The position numbers and the translations under genes were made by a program. 55,338 nt of DNA from positions 1-55,338 of the forward strand of contig DCVA01000048.1 of assembly GCA_002327925.1 (NCBI GenBank). Direction: 5' to 3'. Shown here in pieces: positions 35,291-43,676 of the stretch (positions within the stretch are counted from its first letter, which is position 1; each line of letters starts with the position of its first letter). The notes below the pieces were generated by a model. That model was not told the origin of the DNA. It searched no databases and was given only the letters and a program-made list of their open reading frames with translations. This DNA comes from Anaerolineales bacterium UBA2200 (GTDB lineage Bacteria > Chloroflexota > Anaerolineae > UBA2200).

Positions 35291-36037
35291 TCAAACCTTT
35301 TCCAGAACCAGCAGATGTGAGAGCCCGAAGATGCGCAGGGGCGTTTGCTCCAGCGCATACGTGAGGCCCCTAAGCATAGCCGCGGCGCGCGGGTGACGAT
35401 GGGCTATCTTGTCATAGCCGGGGAAGATCTGCGTGTGGATGATAACCCGGTATGGCAGGCCCTCGTATAACCTTCGCAGTGAGGCGGACGTATAGACGCG
35501 CACATGGGGACAGAGGTGGTTACGGAGAGTGGTCGGGAGGTAGTTGACCAGAGGAACATTCCCGAAGTGATAGCTTCCGCGCCAGTAGACGCCATGCGTC
35601 TCGAAGGGGAAGAGGCGATTGGGCACAAAGATGACAACTCTTCCGCCTACCCGGGTAACACGAAACGCCTCGGTCAGGGAAGTACGATCATCCTCTACAT
35701 GCTCCAGAACCTCATGCAGGAGAATAACGTCGAAGAAAGCGTCTGCGAAGGGTAGTCTCTCGGCCGGTGCCTGGAGGATGTTGGGCAGCTGCTGCTGTGC
35801 CTCTGACACCTTTTCGGAATCGATATCTACGCCGTAGACCTCCTGGCTGAACGCGCTCATCTTCCTCACGTAGGCGCCCAGGCCGCAGCCGACATCAAGG
35901 ATGCGCTTGCCTGTCAGCTCTGCATAGCGATGGATGAGGTCCAGCCTTCTGTCCTGGCCATAACGCCAGACGTAGCTCGGGTGTCCGAGGGTGATTGCCT
36001 TGTCCTGAGTATCCATGCTTGGGGTCTGCCCTTCCAC
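35291..36037 (-). CDS. Class I SAM-dependent methyltransferase
   Basis: The protein (248 residues from the GTG at 36037) has the Rossmann methyltransferase core. RILDVGCGLGAYV is motif I, YGVDID binds the SAM ribose, and FFDVILLHEVLEHVED is motif IV of the UbiE/Methyltransf_11 type. The C-terminal part (NRLFPFETHG, HFGNVPLVNYLP, HLCPHVRVYT) resembles methyltransferases of glycan or lipid biosynthesis clusters, but no such cluster is here. GTG at 36037 has GGAG 5 nt upstream. An ATG at 36016 is the alternative start, without a clear ribosome site. It is divergent from trxB. Substrate is unknown. Confidence 0.8.
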   Translation of the reverse strand: MEGQTPSMDTQDKAITLGHPSYVWRYGQDRRLDLIHRYAELTGKRILDVGCGLGAYVRKMSAFSQEVYGVDIDSEKVSEAQQQLPNILQAPAERLPFADAFFDVILLHEVLEHVEDDRTSLTEAFRVTRVGGRVVIFVPNRLFPFETHGVYWRGSYHFGNVPLVNYLPTTLRNHLCPHVRVYTSASLRRLYEGLPYRVIIHTQIFPGYDKIAHRHPRAAAMLRGLTYALEQTPLRIFGLSHLLVLEKV

Positions 36038-36095
36038 GGTGGCTCCAGTCTGATCACATCTTATCGGCAAATCAGCAGATTACCAAGCGCGAGTT

Positions 36096-36123
36096 TTGTC
36101 AGTGCCGCGAAAGGGCGTACAAT
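36096..36123 (+). promoter_or_regulatory. Promoter for trxB and the DUF1858 gene
   Basis: TTGTCA (36096-36101) and TACAAT (36118-36123) are 16 bp apart. Expected start is near 36130, about 20 nt before the ATG with GGGGG as ribosome site. Confidence 0.6.
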
Positions 36124-36150
36124 AGCGCGAATCGCAATTGGGGGTTTGTC

Positions 36151-37092
36151 ATGGATCAAGTGGTGATTCTGGGTTCGGGTCCTGCCGGATGGACGGCGGC
36201 AATCTATGCCAGCCGTTCTCTTCTGTCTCCCGTGCTGATCACAGGGAACGCACTGGGTGGTCAGGCTGCCACGACGAGCGAGATAGAAAACTACCCGGGC
36301 TTTCCACAGGGTATCGGCGGCATGGACCTGATGCAGTTGATGCAAGAACAGGCGGAGCGGCTGGGGACACGCGTGTTCTTTGACGAGGTGACCTCGGTCA
36401 ATCTGCGTCAGCATCCTTTCCAGGTCCAAACGTACGGCGCGACGTACGAGGCAGGGACTCTGATTATCGCCACGGGTGTCGCCCCTCGTCTGCTGGGAGT
36501 GCCGGGGGAAACAGAGCTCAAAGGACGTGGTGTCTCCTACTGTGCGACCTGTGATGGTTTCTTCTACAAGGACAAGAAGGTTGCCGTGGTGGGGGGAGGC
36601 GATTCGGCAGTTGTCGAGGCCATCTACCTGACCCGCTTCGCCAGCAGGGTCTACCTGGTGCACCGGCGCCACGAGCTGCGCGCACAGAAGATCACCCAGG
36701 AGCGCGCACTGAAGAACGATAAGATCGAGCTGATCTGGGACTCGGTAGTCACGGAGGTGTTGGGGCCGGATCGGGTCACGGGCGTTCGTCTGAATAACGT
36801 CAAGACAGGAGCCGAGTCCACCCTGGAAGTGGACGGTGTGTTCTCATATATCGGCAACCTGCCCAATACGCAGCTATTCGCCGGGCAGCTGGAGCTGGAC
36901 GACGCTGGATACATCCTCACGGACCGTGACAGACACACGAGTGTTCCGGGAGTGTATGCCGCCGGCGACGTGCAAGAACGGACCCTGAAGCAAGTGGCGA
37001 CAGCCGTAGGGAGTGGTGCTATGGCGGCCATGGAAGCAGAAAAGTTCATCGCTGAGCTGGAAGGCCATGCCTATCCGGCCCGTCAGGGATAG
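36151..37092 (+). CDS. trxB: Thioredoxin reductase
   Basis: The 313-residue flavoprotein passes electrons from NADPH through FAD to a redox disulfide and then to thioredoxin. GSGPAG at 8-13 binds FAD, CATC with Cys131 and Cys134 is the active disulfide, GGGDSA at 148-153 with HRRHELRAQ binds NADPH, and YAAGDVQE near the C-terminus closes the FAD site. Length is typical. ATG at 36151 is chosen from the GGGGG ribosome site and FAD motif spacing; upstream in-frame codons run over the promoter. A CxxC DUF1858 gene follows at 48 bp and may be a redox partner. The methyltransferase gene is divergent. Confidence 0.94.
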   Translation: MDQVVILGSGPAGWTAAIYASRSLLSPVLITGNALGGQAATTSEIENYPGFPQGIGGMDLMQLMQEQAERLGTRVFFDEVTSVNLRQHPFQVQTYGATYEAGTLIIATGVAPRLLGVPGETELKGRGVSYCATCDGFFYKDKKVAVVGGGDSAVVEAIYLTRFASRVYLVHRRHELRAQKITQERALKNDKIELIWDSVVTEVLGPDRVTGVRLNNVKTGAESTLEVDGVFSYIGNLPNTQLFAGQLELDDAGYILTDRDRHTSVPGVYAAGDVQERTLKQVATAVGSGAMAAMEAEKFIAELEGHAYPARQG

Positions 37093-37140
37093 GCAGAGCC
37101 AAACAGCACTGCGGTGTTTCTATCGCGAAAGGAGAAAGTC

Positions 37141-37362
37141 GTGACAATCACAAAGAGTATGCCGATTGGAGAGGTAGTGCAGAAGTACCCCGAGACGATC
37201 CCCGTGTTCCTGGAGCACGGCCTGATGTGCTTCGGGTGCGCAGTTGCTCGTTTCGAGAACATCGAGCAGGGTGCTATGGCGCATGGCATTGAGGTCGACC
37301 CACTGGTTGCGGATCTCAATGCAGCAGTCGCCAAGCCAGCGCCGGCAGCCAAGCCAGCCTGA
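37141..37362 (+). CDS. DUF1858-type small redox-disulfide protein
   Basis: The 73-residue protein matches the DUF1858 / hybrid-cluster-associated disulfide domain. It has TKSMPIGEVVQKYPETIPVFLEHGLMCFGC, with CxxC at about residues 30-33, and an Ala/Pro-rich tail. GTG at 37141 has AAAGGAG about 6 nt upstream, and the in-frame codons before it overlap the ribosome site. It is 48 bp after trxB, so it may be reduced by or act with thioredoxin reductase; this is inference from position. A strong hairpin follows at 37382. Confidence 0.85.
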   Translation: MTITKSMPIGEVVQKYPETIPVFLEHGLMCFGCAVARFENIEQGAMAHGIEVDPLVADLNAAVAKPAPAAKPA

Positions 37363-37381
37363 TCAACGGGTGCACAAGGAT

Positions 37382-37422
37382 GACAGAGGACGAGCCATGA
37401 GTCAGATGGCTCGTCCTCTGTC
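37382..37422 (+). terminator. 16-bp perfect hairpin after trxB-DUF1858
   Basis: GACAGAGGACGAGCCA (37382-37397) pairs perfectly with 37407-37422 around a 9-nt loop. No long T-tract follows, so it is either an atypical terminator or an attenuator before the next gene. Confidence 0.6.
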
Positions 37423-37446
37423 TATCAGCCCGGTGGAGGCTTTCCC

Positions 37447-38217
37447 ATGGCGTTGAAGCTAGTGTCTGGGCAGAAGGCCCACTATTCGTTTCACAGGTCC
37501 ACTAGCCCTTCCGCAGACCATCTCTTGCTGGTCCATGGCGCCGGAGGGAACCACCAGCACTGGGGAGCGGCCGTCCGCAGACTTGCGGATGCAAACACCT
37601 ACGCCCTGGACTTGCCCGGACATGGTCGCTCGGCCGGTGCCGGGCGCCGGTCTGTGTCCGAATATGCAACCTTTGTCGTCCAGTTCATGGATGCCATGGG
37701 CATTGAGAGGGGAGTTGTTGCCGGGCATTCGATGGGAGGTGCGATCGCCCTGTCGGCGGCCCTTGACAAGCCCGGGCGCGTGGCCGGCCTGGTGTTGGTG
37801 GGTACGGGCGCACGCTTGCGTGTGCTGCCAACGATCCTCGAAGGAACGCTCACGGACTGGCCGGCGACGGCACAGCTTGTGTGCCAGTATGCCTACTCCA
37901 GCAAAGCTCCGGCAGCATTGGTGCAACTTGGTCAGCGGCAGATGCTGGCTGTTCCCGGCGAGACAGTGCACGATGACTTTGCTGCCTGCAATGACTTTGA
38001 CGTTACCAACCGACTGGGCGAAATCCGTTGCCCAACGCTGGTGCTCTGTGGCACAGAAGACAATCTGACGCCGCCCAAGTACTCGGCCTTCCTGGCCGAG
38101 CAGATACACGGCGCGCGCCTTCGCCTGATCGAGAAGGCGGGTCACATGGTTATGATCGAGAAAGAGCGGGAAGTGGCTGAGGCGATCTCTGAGTGGCTGA
38201 GGCAGTGCCTCTCCTGA
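37447..38217 (+). CDS. Alpha/beta-fold hydrolase
   Basis: The 256-residue protein has a canonical alpha/beta hydrolase layout. LLVHGAGGNHQHW forms the oxyanion region near 27-39, LDLPGHGRS follows, GHSMGG holds the nucleophilic Ser near 97, GTEDNLTPP the acid Asp near 199, and KAGHMVMIE the catalytic His near 228. It resembles esterases, lipases or haloalkane-type hydrolases; the substrate cannot be told. A MaoC-type hydratase gene follows at 47 bp, so it may act as an acyl-CoA or lactone hydrolase in a shared pathway, which is inference only. Confidence 0.87.
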   Translation: MALKLVSGQKAHYSFHRSTSPSADHLLLVHGAGGNHQHWGAAVRRLADANTYALDLPGHGRSAGAGRRSVSEYATFVVQFMDAMGIERGVVAGHSMGGAIALSAALDKPGRVAGLVLVGTGARLRVLPTILEGTLTDWPATAQLVCQYAYSSKAPAALVQLGQRQMLAVPGETVHDDFAACNDFDVTNRLGEIRCPTLVLCGTEDNLTPPKYSAFLAEQIHGARLRLIEKAGHMVMIEKEREVAEAISEWLRQCLS

Positions 38218-38264
38218 GAAGAAAGCTGTGCCGGTGGGGGTTACCTCAGCAGAGGGGAGGAAGG

Positions 38265-38732
38265 ATGAGTCCAAAGGAGTACCGTCCGCGGGGTCTTTAT
38301 TTCGAAGAGTTCAAGGTAGGCGATACGATGCTCACACCTGGCCGGACTGTCACAGAGGGCGACATCAGCCAGTTCTGCGGTCTGGCGGGTGACTACAATG
38401 AGGTGCACACCAACGCCGAGTACGCTGGCGAGACGATATTCGGCCAGCGGATGGCACCGGGCATACTGGTTGCCGCCATTGCTTCCGGGCTGGCTACCCG
38501 CCTCGCGCTGCTCGAAGGCACTGTGTCGGCCTTTGTCCGCATGGACTGCAAGTTCAAGAGGCCAACCTTCATCGGGGACACCATTCATATGCAGTGCCAG
38601 GTGGTGCAGAAACGAGAGACCAGAGCGCTGGGTGGAGGAATGTTGAACCTTGAGGTTGAGGTGATTAACCAGCGGGAAGAGGTCGTTCAGGAAGCCAGGT
38701 GGACTGTGCTAATGAAGGGCCGGCCAGCCTAG
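38265..38732 (+). CDS. MaoC-like hotdog-fold (R)-hydratase
   Basis: The 155-residue protein has the MaoC hotdog core. RTVTEGDISQFCGLAGDYNEVHT carries the hydratase Asp and His (GDYNEVH near 45-51), and RMAPGILVAAIASGLA follows. It would hydrate trans-2-enoyl-CoA to (R)-3-hydroxyacyl-CoA or a related acyl-CoA. ATG at 38265 has GGGGAGGA upstream; the extension to 38193 runs into the preceding hydrolase gene. An 8-bp hairpin overlaps its stop codon (38723-38751). Confidence 0.87.
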   Translation: MSPKEYRPRGLYFEEFKVGDTMLTPGRTVTEGDISQFCGLAGDYNEVHTNAEYAGETIFGQRMAPGILVAAIASGLATRLALLEGTVSAFVRMDCKFKRPTFIGDTIHMQCQVVQKRETRALGGGMLNLEVEVINQREEVVQEARWTVLMKGRPA

Positions 38733-38751
38733 GTAGTGACCCCAGGCTGGC
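38723..38751 (+). terminator. Hairpin overlapping the MaoC stop codon
   Basis: GCCAGCCT (38723-38730) pairs with AGGCTGGC (38744-38751) around a 13-nt loop that can itself pair by three bases. There is no T-tract. It is a likely end of the plus-strand transcription unit. Confidence 0.45.
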
Positions 38752-38843
38752 GGCTCACTCTCGGCCAAAATCAGGCACCCTGCGATGTTTGGTGCCGGGA
38801 AACATCCGTACCTGTCAACAAGTACTATGCCGCAGCTCGGCGC

Positions 38844-39179
38844 CTAGGCGGGATTTTCGCCCTTCTCACGCCCGAGCTCCTCAATCAGGTCCTTCTTCTT
38901 TTTCGCGGCGGCCTGCTTGCCTTCCTCGATGGCTTCCTTCACGCGTGCGGTCTGCGTCTCGACTGTGGCGCGGCCCTCAGACTGGAACTCTTCCGCCTTC
39001 TTGCGGGCTTCCTCGGACAGCTCGATCATCCGGTCTTTGAGCTCAAGACTCTTCTCTCGGAGCTGTTCGCGAGTCTCCTCGCCCGGCTGAGGGGCAAGCA
39101 GTAAGGCGACCGCAGCGCCAACCAGGCCGCCCAGCACGACACCCGACAGGAATGCAAATCCATTACTCTCATCACTCAT
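38844..39179 (-). CDS. YtxH-domain membrane protein
   Basis: The 111-residue protein fits the YtxH family. One N-terminal membrane span is rich in Gly and Ala (about 7-28, FLSGVVLGGLVGAAVALLLA), followed by APQPGEETR and a long charged amphipathic helix (about 35-105) likely to form a coiled coil. Homologues are small envelope-stress-related proteins without known enzyme activity. A GAGGAGG ribosome site precedes the ATG at 39179. It follows a DUF948-type gene after 72 bp, the pairing seen for ytxG-ytxH in Bacillus. Confidence 0.8.
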   Translation of the reverse strand: MSDESNGFAFLSGVVLGGLVGAAVALLLAPQPGEETREQLREKSLELKDRMIELSEEARKKAEEFQSEGRATVETQTARVKEAIEEGKQAAAKKKKDLIEELGREKGENPA

Positions 39180-39251
39180 GCAACTTGCCTCCTCGAAGCC
39201 AGTCTTGTTTCGGGTTGATTTGCCGGTAGTAGAGTTTGGTTGATGTCAGAG

Positions 39252-39551
39252 TCACTTGCTCTCTGGCGGTTTCCTTGACGGTAATAGAATCTCCAGCGTA
39301 CGGCGAGCGCCGGCGGTAAGGCTGCCAATCTTGATCGCCGGGGTCACCAGCGTCTCGCTCACTATGGAGGCAGTCCCCTTGACAGTACCGACGGTCTGGC
39401 GCATGGAGTCGAGCATCGGCTTGATCTGCTCCTGGAGCAGTTTGGTCAAGCTACGCACCTGCAGAAGGAGCAGGGCCAGGATGACGCCGACGACTACCGA
39501 CTCGAGTGCTAGAACAATGATCGCCAAATCACGAATGGCATCGAGTGTCAC
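39252..39551 (-). CDS. DUF948/YtxG-like membrane protein
   Basis: The 99-residue protein has an N-terminal span (about 7-30) and then a helical segment with the repeated QVRSLTKLLQEQIKPMLDSM and VGTVKGTASIVSETLV pattern of DUF948 proteins. It starts with GTG at 39551, preceded by GAGGG, and has its own promoter embedded in the end of the preceding gene (39569-39597). With the YtxH gene it probably forms a two-gene unit of general envelope proteins. Function is unknown. Confidence 0.75.
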   Translation of the reverse strand: MTLDAIRDLAIIVLALESVVVGVILALLLLQVRSLTKLLQEQIKPMLDSMRQTVGTVKGTASIVSETLVTPAIKIGSLTAGARRTLEILLPSRKPPESK

Positions 39552-39568
39552 TGTAGTCCCTCAGGGCA

Positions 39569-39597
39569 ATTGTATCACAGGCGAAAGCGCTTGGCAA
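39569..39597 (-). promoter_or_regulatory. Promoter for DUF948-YtxH pair
   Basis: On the minus strand TTGCCA (39592-39597) and TACAAT (39569-39574) are 17 bp apart. The promoter overlaps the last codons of the upstream membrane-protein gene. Leader length is about 12 nt, including GAGGG before the GTG. Confidence 0.6.
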
Positions 39598-39829
39598 GAA
39601 ACAGTAAGGCTGCGGAGCCGAGCGATGCGGACACCCAACGCACCTGACCGATGGTGAAGCCGGGCCAGCCGGTCATTGCACCCACCAGCTGGCCGAGGGC
39701 AAAGCCGGCGATCGCCGCCAACCAGGATACAGATAGCTGTCTCCACGTTTGTCCCCAGAGGATGTGAAAGGTGGCCGCATAGAGAGTGGCCAGGACCAGT
39801 GAAAGGATCAACGAAGGCGTGCTGAACAT
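39575..39829 (-). CDS. Small membrane protein, unknown
   Basis: The 84-residue protein has three hydrophobic spans (about 6-24, 34-53 and 63-78) and a basic end, KRFRL. It is not recognised. The start lies 3 bp after the mnmA stop, so it is probably the third gene of the iscS-mnmA operon, translated from the same message. No conserved catalytic pattern is visible. Confidence 0.65.
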   Translation of the reverse strand: MFSTPSLILSLVLATLYAATFHILWGQTWRQLSVSWLAAIAGFALGQLVGAMTGWPGFTIGQVRWVSASLGSAALLFLAKRFRL

Positions 39830-39832
39830 CGC

Positions 39833-40939
39833 CTATACCTCCCGGGGCCCAGGGGCTGAGATGATGCCGCCACCGAGGACGAACTCACCCTCGTAGAACA
39901 CCACCCCCTGACCGGGCGTGATGGCCGGCTGGGGAGATGCGAACGAGACCTGTGCTCTCCGCTGTGGCAGGGGCTCTAGTGAAGCCGGGACCTCATCGGC
40001 ATTGTAGCGTATCTTGGCGCGAATAGCCAGAGGACCCTGCGGCGTGCAGCCGGACACATATCTGACGTCGCGAGCCAGCAGGCTGCCGTGGTAAAGCTCC
40101 TGTCTGGCGCCGACCACGATGGCGTTGCGTGCGGCGTCAAGCTCGAGCACATAGCTGGGCTGTGGGCCGTAGATGCCCAGCCCCTGACGCTGGCCGACTG
40201 TGTAGAAGGCGATGCCCCTGTGCTCCCCGATTACCTTGCCGGATGAGTCCTCGATCGGACCGGGCCGAGAAGCGTGAGGGCGTTGCTGGGCCAGGAACTC
40301 ACGGTAGTCGCCCCGCGCGAGGAAGCAAGCGTCCTGGCTCTCCTGGCGTTTTGCTGCCGGCAGTTGCAGCCGGGATGCAAACGCTCGAACCTGCTCCTTT
40401 GTGTAGGTTCCCAGAGGAAACAGAGTCTGCGAGAGCTCACGTTGCCCCAGCATATACAGGACATAGGATTGGTCCTTGCGCCGGTCCACGGCCCGCCGCA
40501 GTCGATACTGACCCTCTTGAAACGTGATCTGGGCGTAGTGACCGGTGGCCAGATGGCTGGCCCCCAGTTGAAGTGCCGTCGACAGAAGAATGCCGAACTT
40601 GATCTCGCGATTGCAGGTAAGGCATGGGTTCGGGGTATTGCCCAGGGCATAGTCGTCGCAGAAGGCATCCACGACCCTGGCCTTGAATGTATCCCGCACG
40701 TCGAGGAGGTGAAAGGGAATGCGCAACAGTTCACAGATGTGGCGTGCATCATCAACGTCTGTGGGCGGCAAGTCCCCTTCAGCCCCTGCCCGACCAGAGC
40801 GCGGCAACGACCACAGACGCATCGTGATGCCAATGACATCGAACCCGGCGTGCAACAGCAGGGCTGCTGCGACAGAGCTGTCCACGCCGCCGCTGAGAGC
40901 CACAGCCACCCGCCGGGGAGAGCTGCCGGCTGGGATCAC
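39833..40939 (-). CDS. mnmA: tRNA 2-thiouridine synthase (thiouridylase) MnmA
   Basis: The 368-residue enzyme thiolates U34 of Lys, Glu and Gln tRNAs. The ATP pyrophosphatase loop SGGVDSS is at 16-22. NTPNPCLTCN carries Cys106, and SQDACFL carries Cys205, the expected catalytic pair, followed by the C-terminal beta domain. GTG at 40939 is the chosen start. It overlaps the iscS stop by one base and has AAAGG about 6 nt upstream; the longer in-frame reading to 41083 lies inside iscS. Direct coupling with the cysteine desulfurase supports a sulfur-relay function. Confidence 0.94.
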   Translation of the reverse strand: MIPAGSSPRRVAVALSGGVDSSVAAALLLHAGFDVIGITMRLWSLPRSGRAGAEGDLPPTDVDDARHICELLRIPFHLLDVRDTFKARVVDAFCDDYALGNTPNPCLTCNREIKFGILLSTALQLGASHLATGHYAQITFQEGQYRLRRAVDRRKDQSYVLYMLGQRELSQTLFPLGTYTKEQVRAFASRLQLPAAKRQESQDACFLARGDYREFLAQQRPHASRPGPIEDSSGKVIGEHRGIAFYTVGQRQGLGIYGPQPSYVLELDAARNAIVVGARQELYHGSLLARDVRYVSGCTPQGPLAIRAKIRYNADEVPASLEPLPQRRAQVSFASPQPAITPGQGVVFYEGEFVLGGGIISAPGPREV

Positions 40940-42132
40940 TAGTGGCCTTTTGCGGGCGGTTCGCTGTAGAGTGGGGACATCGCCCGCAGTTTGCTCACGA
41001 TGCCTGGCAGAACGGAGAGTACATAGTCCACGTCCTCTACCGTATTGTCGTTGCCCAGAGTCAGCCGCAGGCTGCCGTGGCACTGAGCTGCCGGCAGGCC
41101 CAGGGCGGTCAGGACGTGCGATGGCTCGACTGAACCGGAGGTACAGGCAGAACCGCTGCTGGCGCCAATTCCGAGCAGGTCCAGATTCAAGAGGATGGAT
41201 TCGCCTTCGACGCCGTCGAACAAGAAGCTGGCATTGTTGGGCAGACGATCGTGGGGGTGGCCAGTGAGCTGGGTCTGCGGGATCGCCGCTAGTACGCCGC
41301 TGACCAGGCGGTCTCGCAGGGAGGCGATGCGGGCATTGTTGGACTCACATCGTTCATAGGCCAGCTCAAGCGCCCTGGCCAGGCCGATAATATAGGGCAC
41401 GTTCTCGGTCCCTGCACGCAGACCGTGTTCGTGTCCACCTCCGGTCTGAGTAGGCAGGATGGGCGTTCCGCGACGACGGTAGAGCAGTCCGACACCCTTG
41501 GGACCGTAGAGCTTGTGTGCCGACAGGGCCAGCAGGTCCACGTTCAGGGCATCGACATCGAGACTTAGCGTGCCACCGGCCTGAACTGCATCTGTGTGGA
41601 AGGGGATGCCCTTTTCTCTTGCGATCTTGCCTATCTCCGCGATGGGCTGGATAGTGCCCACTTCGTTGTTGGCGTACATGACGCTGATCAAGACAGTACG
41701 TGAGTTGATGGCGCGTCCCACATCGTCAGGATCGACGCGGCCATAGCTGTCTACGGGCAGATAAGTTACTTCGAAGCCAAAGTGCTTCGCGAGCTGCTCG
41801 CAGGTGTGGGTGACGGCATGGTGCTCGATGGATGAGGTGATGAGGTGATTGCCTTTGCCTCGGCTGGCGTTGGCGACACCGCGAATAGCCAGATTGTCGC
41901 TCTCCGTACCGCAACTGGTGAAGATGATCTCCTCTGGATCGGCCTCTAGCAAGCCGGCTGCACTCCTGCGGGCCTGTTCCAGCGCATCGTGGGCGTCCCG
42001 CCCAAAGGTATGCACACTGGAGGCATTCCCGTAGACCTCCGTGAAGTATGGTAGCATTGCCTCAACTACGCGAGGATCGACTCTCGTGGTTGCGGCATGG
42101 TCCAAGTAAATGGGTCTGGTTGCTCGCGACAT
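40939..42132 (-). CDS. iscS: Cysteine desulfurase (IscS/NifS type)
   Basis: The 397-residue PLP enzyme releases sulfur from cysteine to form a protein persulfide. YLDHAATT at the start, SAHKLYGPKG with PLP-binding Lys207, and SSGSACTSGSVEPSHVL with catalytic Cys330 are all present. The extended Cys loop marks a group I (IscS/NifS) enzyme. It is directly followed by mnmA with a 1-nt overlap, so its main partner is likely tRNA thiolation. No IscU-type scaffold is in the window. ATG at 42132 has GAAGGAG about 9 nt upstream. A consensus promoter lies about 90 bp upstream. Confidence 0.94.
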   Translation of the reverse strand: MSRATRPIYLDHAATTRVDPRVVEAMLPYFTEVYGNASSVHTFGRDAHDALEQARRSAAGLLEADPEEIIFTSCGTESDNLAIRGVANASRGKGNHLITSSIEHHAVTHTCEQLAKHFGFEVTYLPVDSYGRVDPDDVGRAINSRTVLISVMYANNEVGTIQPIAEIGKIAREKGIPFHTDAVQAGGTLSLDVDALNVDLLALSAHKLYGPKGVGLLYRRRGTPILPTQTGGGHEHGLRAGTENVPYIIGLARALELAYERCESNNARIASLRDRLVSGVLAAIPQTQLTGHPHDRLPNNASFLFDGVEGESILLNLDLLGIGASSGSACTSGSVEPSHVLTALGLPAAQCHGSLRLTLGNDNTVEDVDYVLSVLPGIVSKLRAMSPLYSEPPAKGH

Positions 42133-42224
42133 GGTCGGGGCTCCTTCGGTACTAGCTCTTGGCGTGAGGCGGGGCAGGTATTGCCCGGCGGTTCCGCAGC
42201 AGCATCTCCTGGCCGCATCGCTTG

Positions 42225-42253
42225 ATGATAGTGCTGCCCTGAAATCCTGTCAA
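42225..42253 (-). promoter_or_regulatory. Consensus promoter for the iscS-mnmA operon
   Basis: On the minus strand a perfect TTGACA (42248-42253) and TATCAT (42225-42230) are 17 bp apart. Expected start is near 42218, leaving an 85-nt leader. I see no IscR-type palindrome with certainty. Confidence 0.75.
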
Positions 42254-42311
42254 CTGGACTGGTTCCAGCCTGCCGGATGCCGCGTCTCAGGGACAGCCGG
42301 GAAGGCTGCCA

Positions 42312-43559
42312 CTATTGGAGGTCTAGGATAACGACCGTCTCCAGGTGGTATGTCTGGGGAAACATGTCCACAGGCTGCACGCTGACCAGGACATATCCGC
42401 CTGTCAGCAGATCCTTCAGATCTCGAGCCAGGGTCGCCGGATCACACGAGACGTAGATGATCCGCTTTGGGGCAAGCTGTAGCAATGAGGCGGTCACGCG
42501 TGGTGCAAGTCCTTCGCGCGGCGGATCCAGGACCACCACGGCGGCGTGGCTGGATAGGCTAGGGAGGATGTCCTCGACCGAACCATCAAGCAGGTCGATG
42601 TTGCCCATACCTGAGATGTTCACACGCGCGTCGCCGAGAGCGGCGATGCTGCTCTCTATGCCCACGATGTGACCTGCCTTTGGTGCGAGGGCCACGCTGA
42701 ATGTCCCGACGCCGCAGTAGGCGTCGACCAGCTCATCTACTCCTGCCGGAACGTGAGAGCAGACGTGTTGGACCAGTTGCTCTGCCTGGAGGGTGTTGAC
42801 CTGAAAGAAGCTGGTTGCAGATAGCTGGTACAGGCGTTCGAGCAGAATCTCGTGAATGTGCGAGCTACCCAGTAGTGTTACGGGCGTGCCATCGGAGAGC
42901 AGGAGGGTGCAGGAGACAGGCAGATTGACCTCGACCTCTGGTGGTTGGTCATCTGCCATTTCGAACACGATCATTCTTTCCCCGGTACGGATTCCCGCTC
43001 GGAGCGAGAAGCGTCGCAGCCCTGGCAGCTCCAGTTCCATGATGTCGAACAGATCCTGAAGCAGCGGGTGCATGATGAGGCACCTCTCTACAGGGACTAC
43101 GTCGTGGCTGCGTGTCGCCATAAAACCCAGCCGGCCCTCCTCTGTAGCGTGGAATTGCACATGATTGCGGTAAGCCCAGGGGTCAGCCGCAGCCATGGTG
43201 GGCAGCACCTCGACATCCTGCAGACTCGCAATGCGCCGCAGTTGGCCGGCAAGAACCTGGCGTTTGAAATCGAGCTGAGCCGGATAGGCGATGTGCTGCC
43301 AGTGGCATCCGCCGCATCGCCCAAAGTGCGGACACGGGGGGTTGGCGCGCGCTGTGGAGGGTGTGATAACTTCCATCAACCTTGCCCGGGCGAAGCTGCC
43401 CCGATCCTGTACGATCTCGACGCGTACCTTTTCACCGGCGATGGCATAGGGAACAAAGACTACCCGGCCCTCGTGCCTGCCGATCGCTTCGCCACCATGG
43501 GCCATGTCCGTCAATTCGAGGGTGAGCTGGTCACCCCTTGTCTTTTCACCAGCCATCAT
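42312..43559 (-). CDS. RlmD/TrmA-type RNA uracil-5 methyltransferase
   Basis: The 415-residue protein starts with a TRAM domain (about 8-65). Iron-sulfur ligands Cys76, Cys82, Cys85 and Cys160 follow, and the SAM-binding DAYCGVGTFS lies near 279-288. The end carries LDPPREG near 344-350 and the nucleophile Cys372 in SCDPATLARD. The [4Fe-4S] Cys set and TRAM domain fit RlmD (23S rRNA m5U1939) and related bacterial enzymes; the exact RNA site cannot be told from sequence. ATG at 43559 has GGGAG 7 nt upstream; an extension to 43628 has no such support. It is 117 bp downstream of ald with a hairpin between. Confidence 0.9.
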   Translation of the reverse strand: MMAGEKTRGDQLTLELTDMAHGGEAIGRHEGRVVFVPYAIAGEKVRVEIVQDRGSFARARLMEVITPSTARANPPCPHFGRCGGCHWQHIAYPAQLDFKRQVLAGQLRRIASLQDVEVLPTMAAADPWAYRNHVQFHATEEGRLGFMATRSHDVVPVERCLIMHPLLQDLFDIMELELPGLRRFSLRAGIRTGERMIVFEMADDQPPEVEVNLPVSCTLLLSDGTPVTLLGSSHIHEILLERLYQLSATSFFQVNTLQAEQLVQHVCSHVPAGVDELVDAYCGVGTFSVALAPKAGHIVGIESSIAALGDARVNISGMGNIDLLDGSVEDILPSLSSHAAVVVLDPPREGLAPRVTASLLQLAPKRIIYVSCDPATLARDLKDLLTGGYVLVSVQPVDMFPQTYHLETVVILDLQ

Positions 43560-43603
43560 CGGGACACTCCCGCGTGAAGCGTACGCCAAGTGGAGGCCGG
43601 ACG

Positions 43604-43630
43604 CGTTGCCTGAGGATTCCTGTGGCAACG
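43604..43630 (-). terminator. Hairpin between ald and the RNA methyltransferase gene
   Basis: CGTTGCC (43604-43610) pairs with GGCAACG (43624-43630). The 13-nt loop can pair further through AGGA and TCCT. No T-tract follows. It may terminate or attenuate transcription from ald. Confidence 0.4.
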
Positions 43631-43676
43631 CAGGTTCGGGCCTGGCCCGCGGATCCGGCTGCGACCCCTGACTCGA

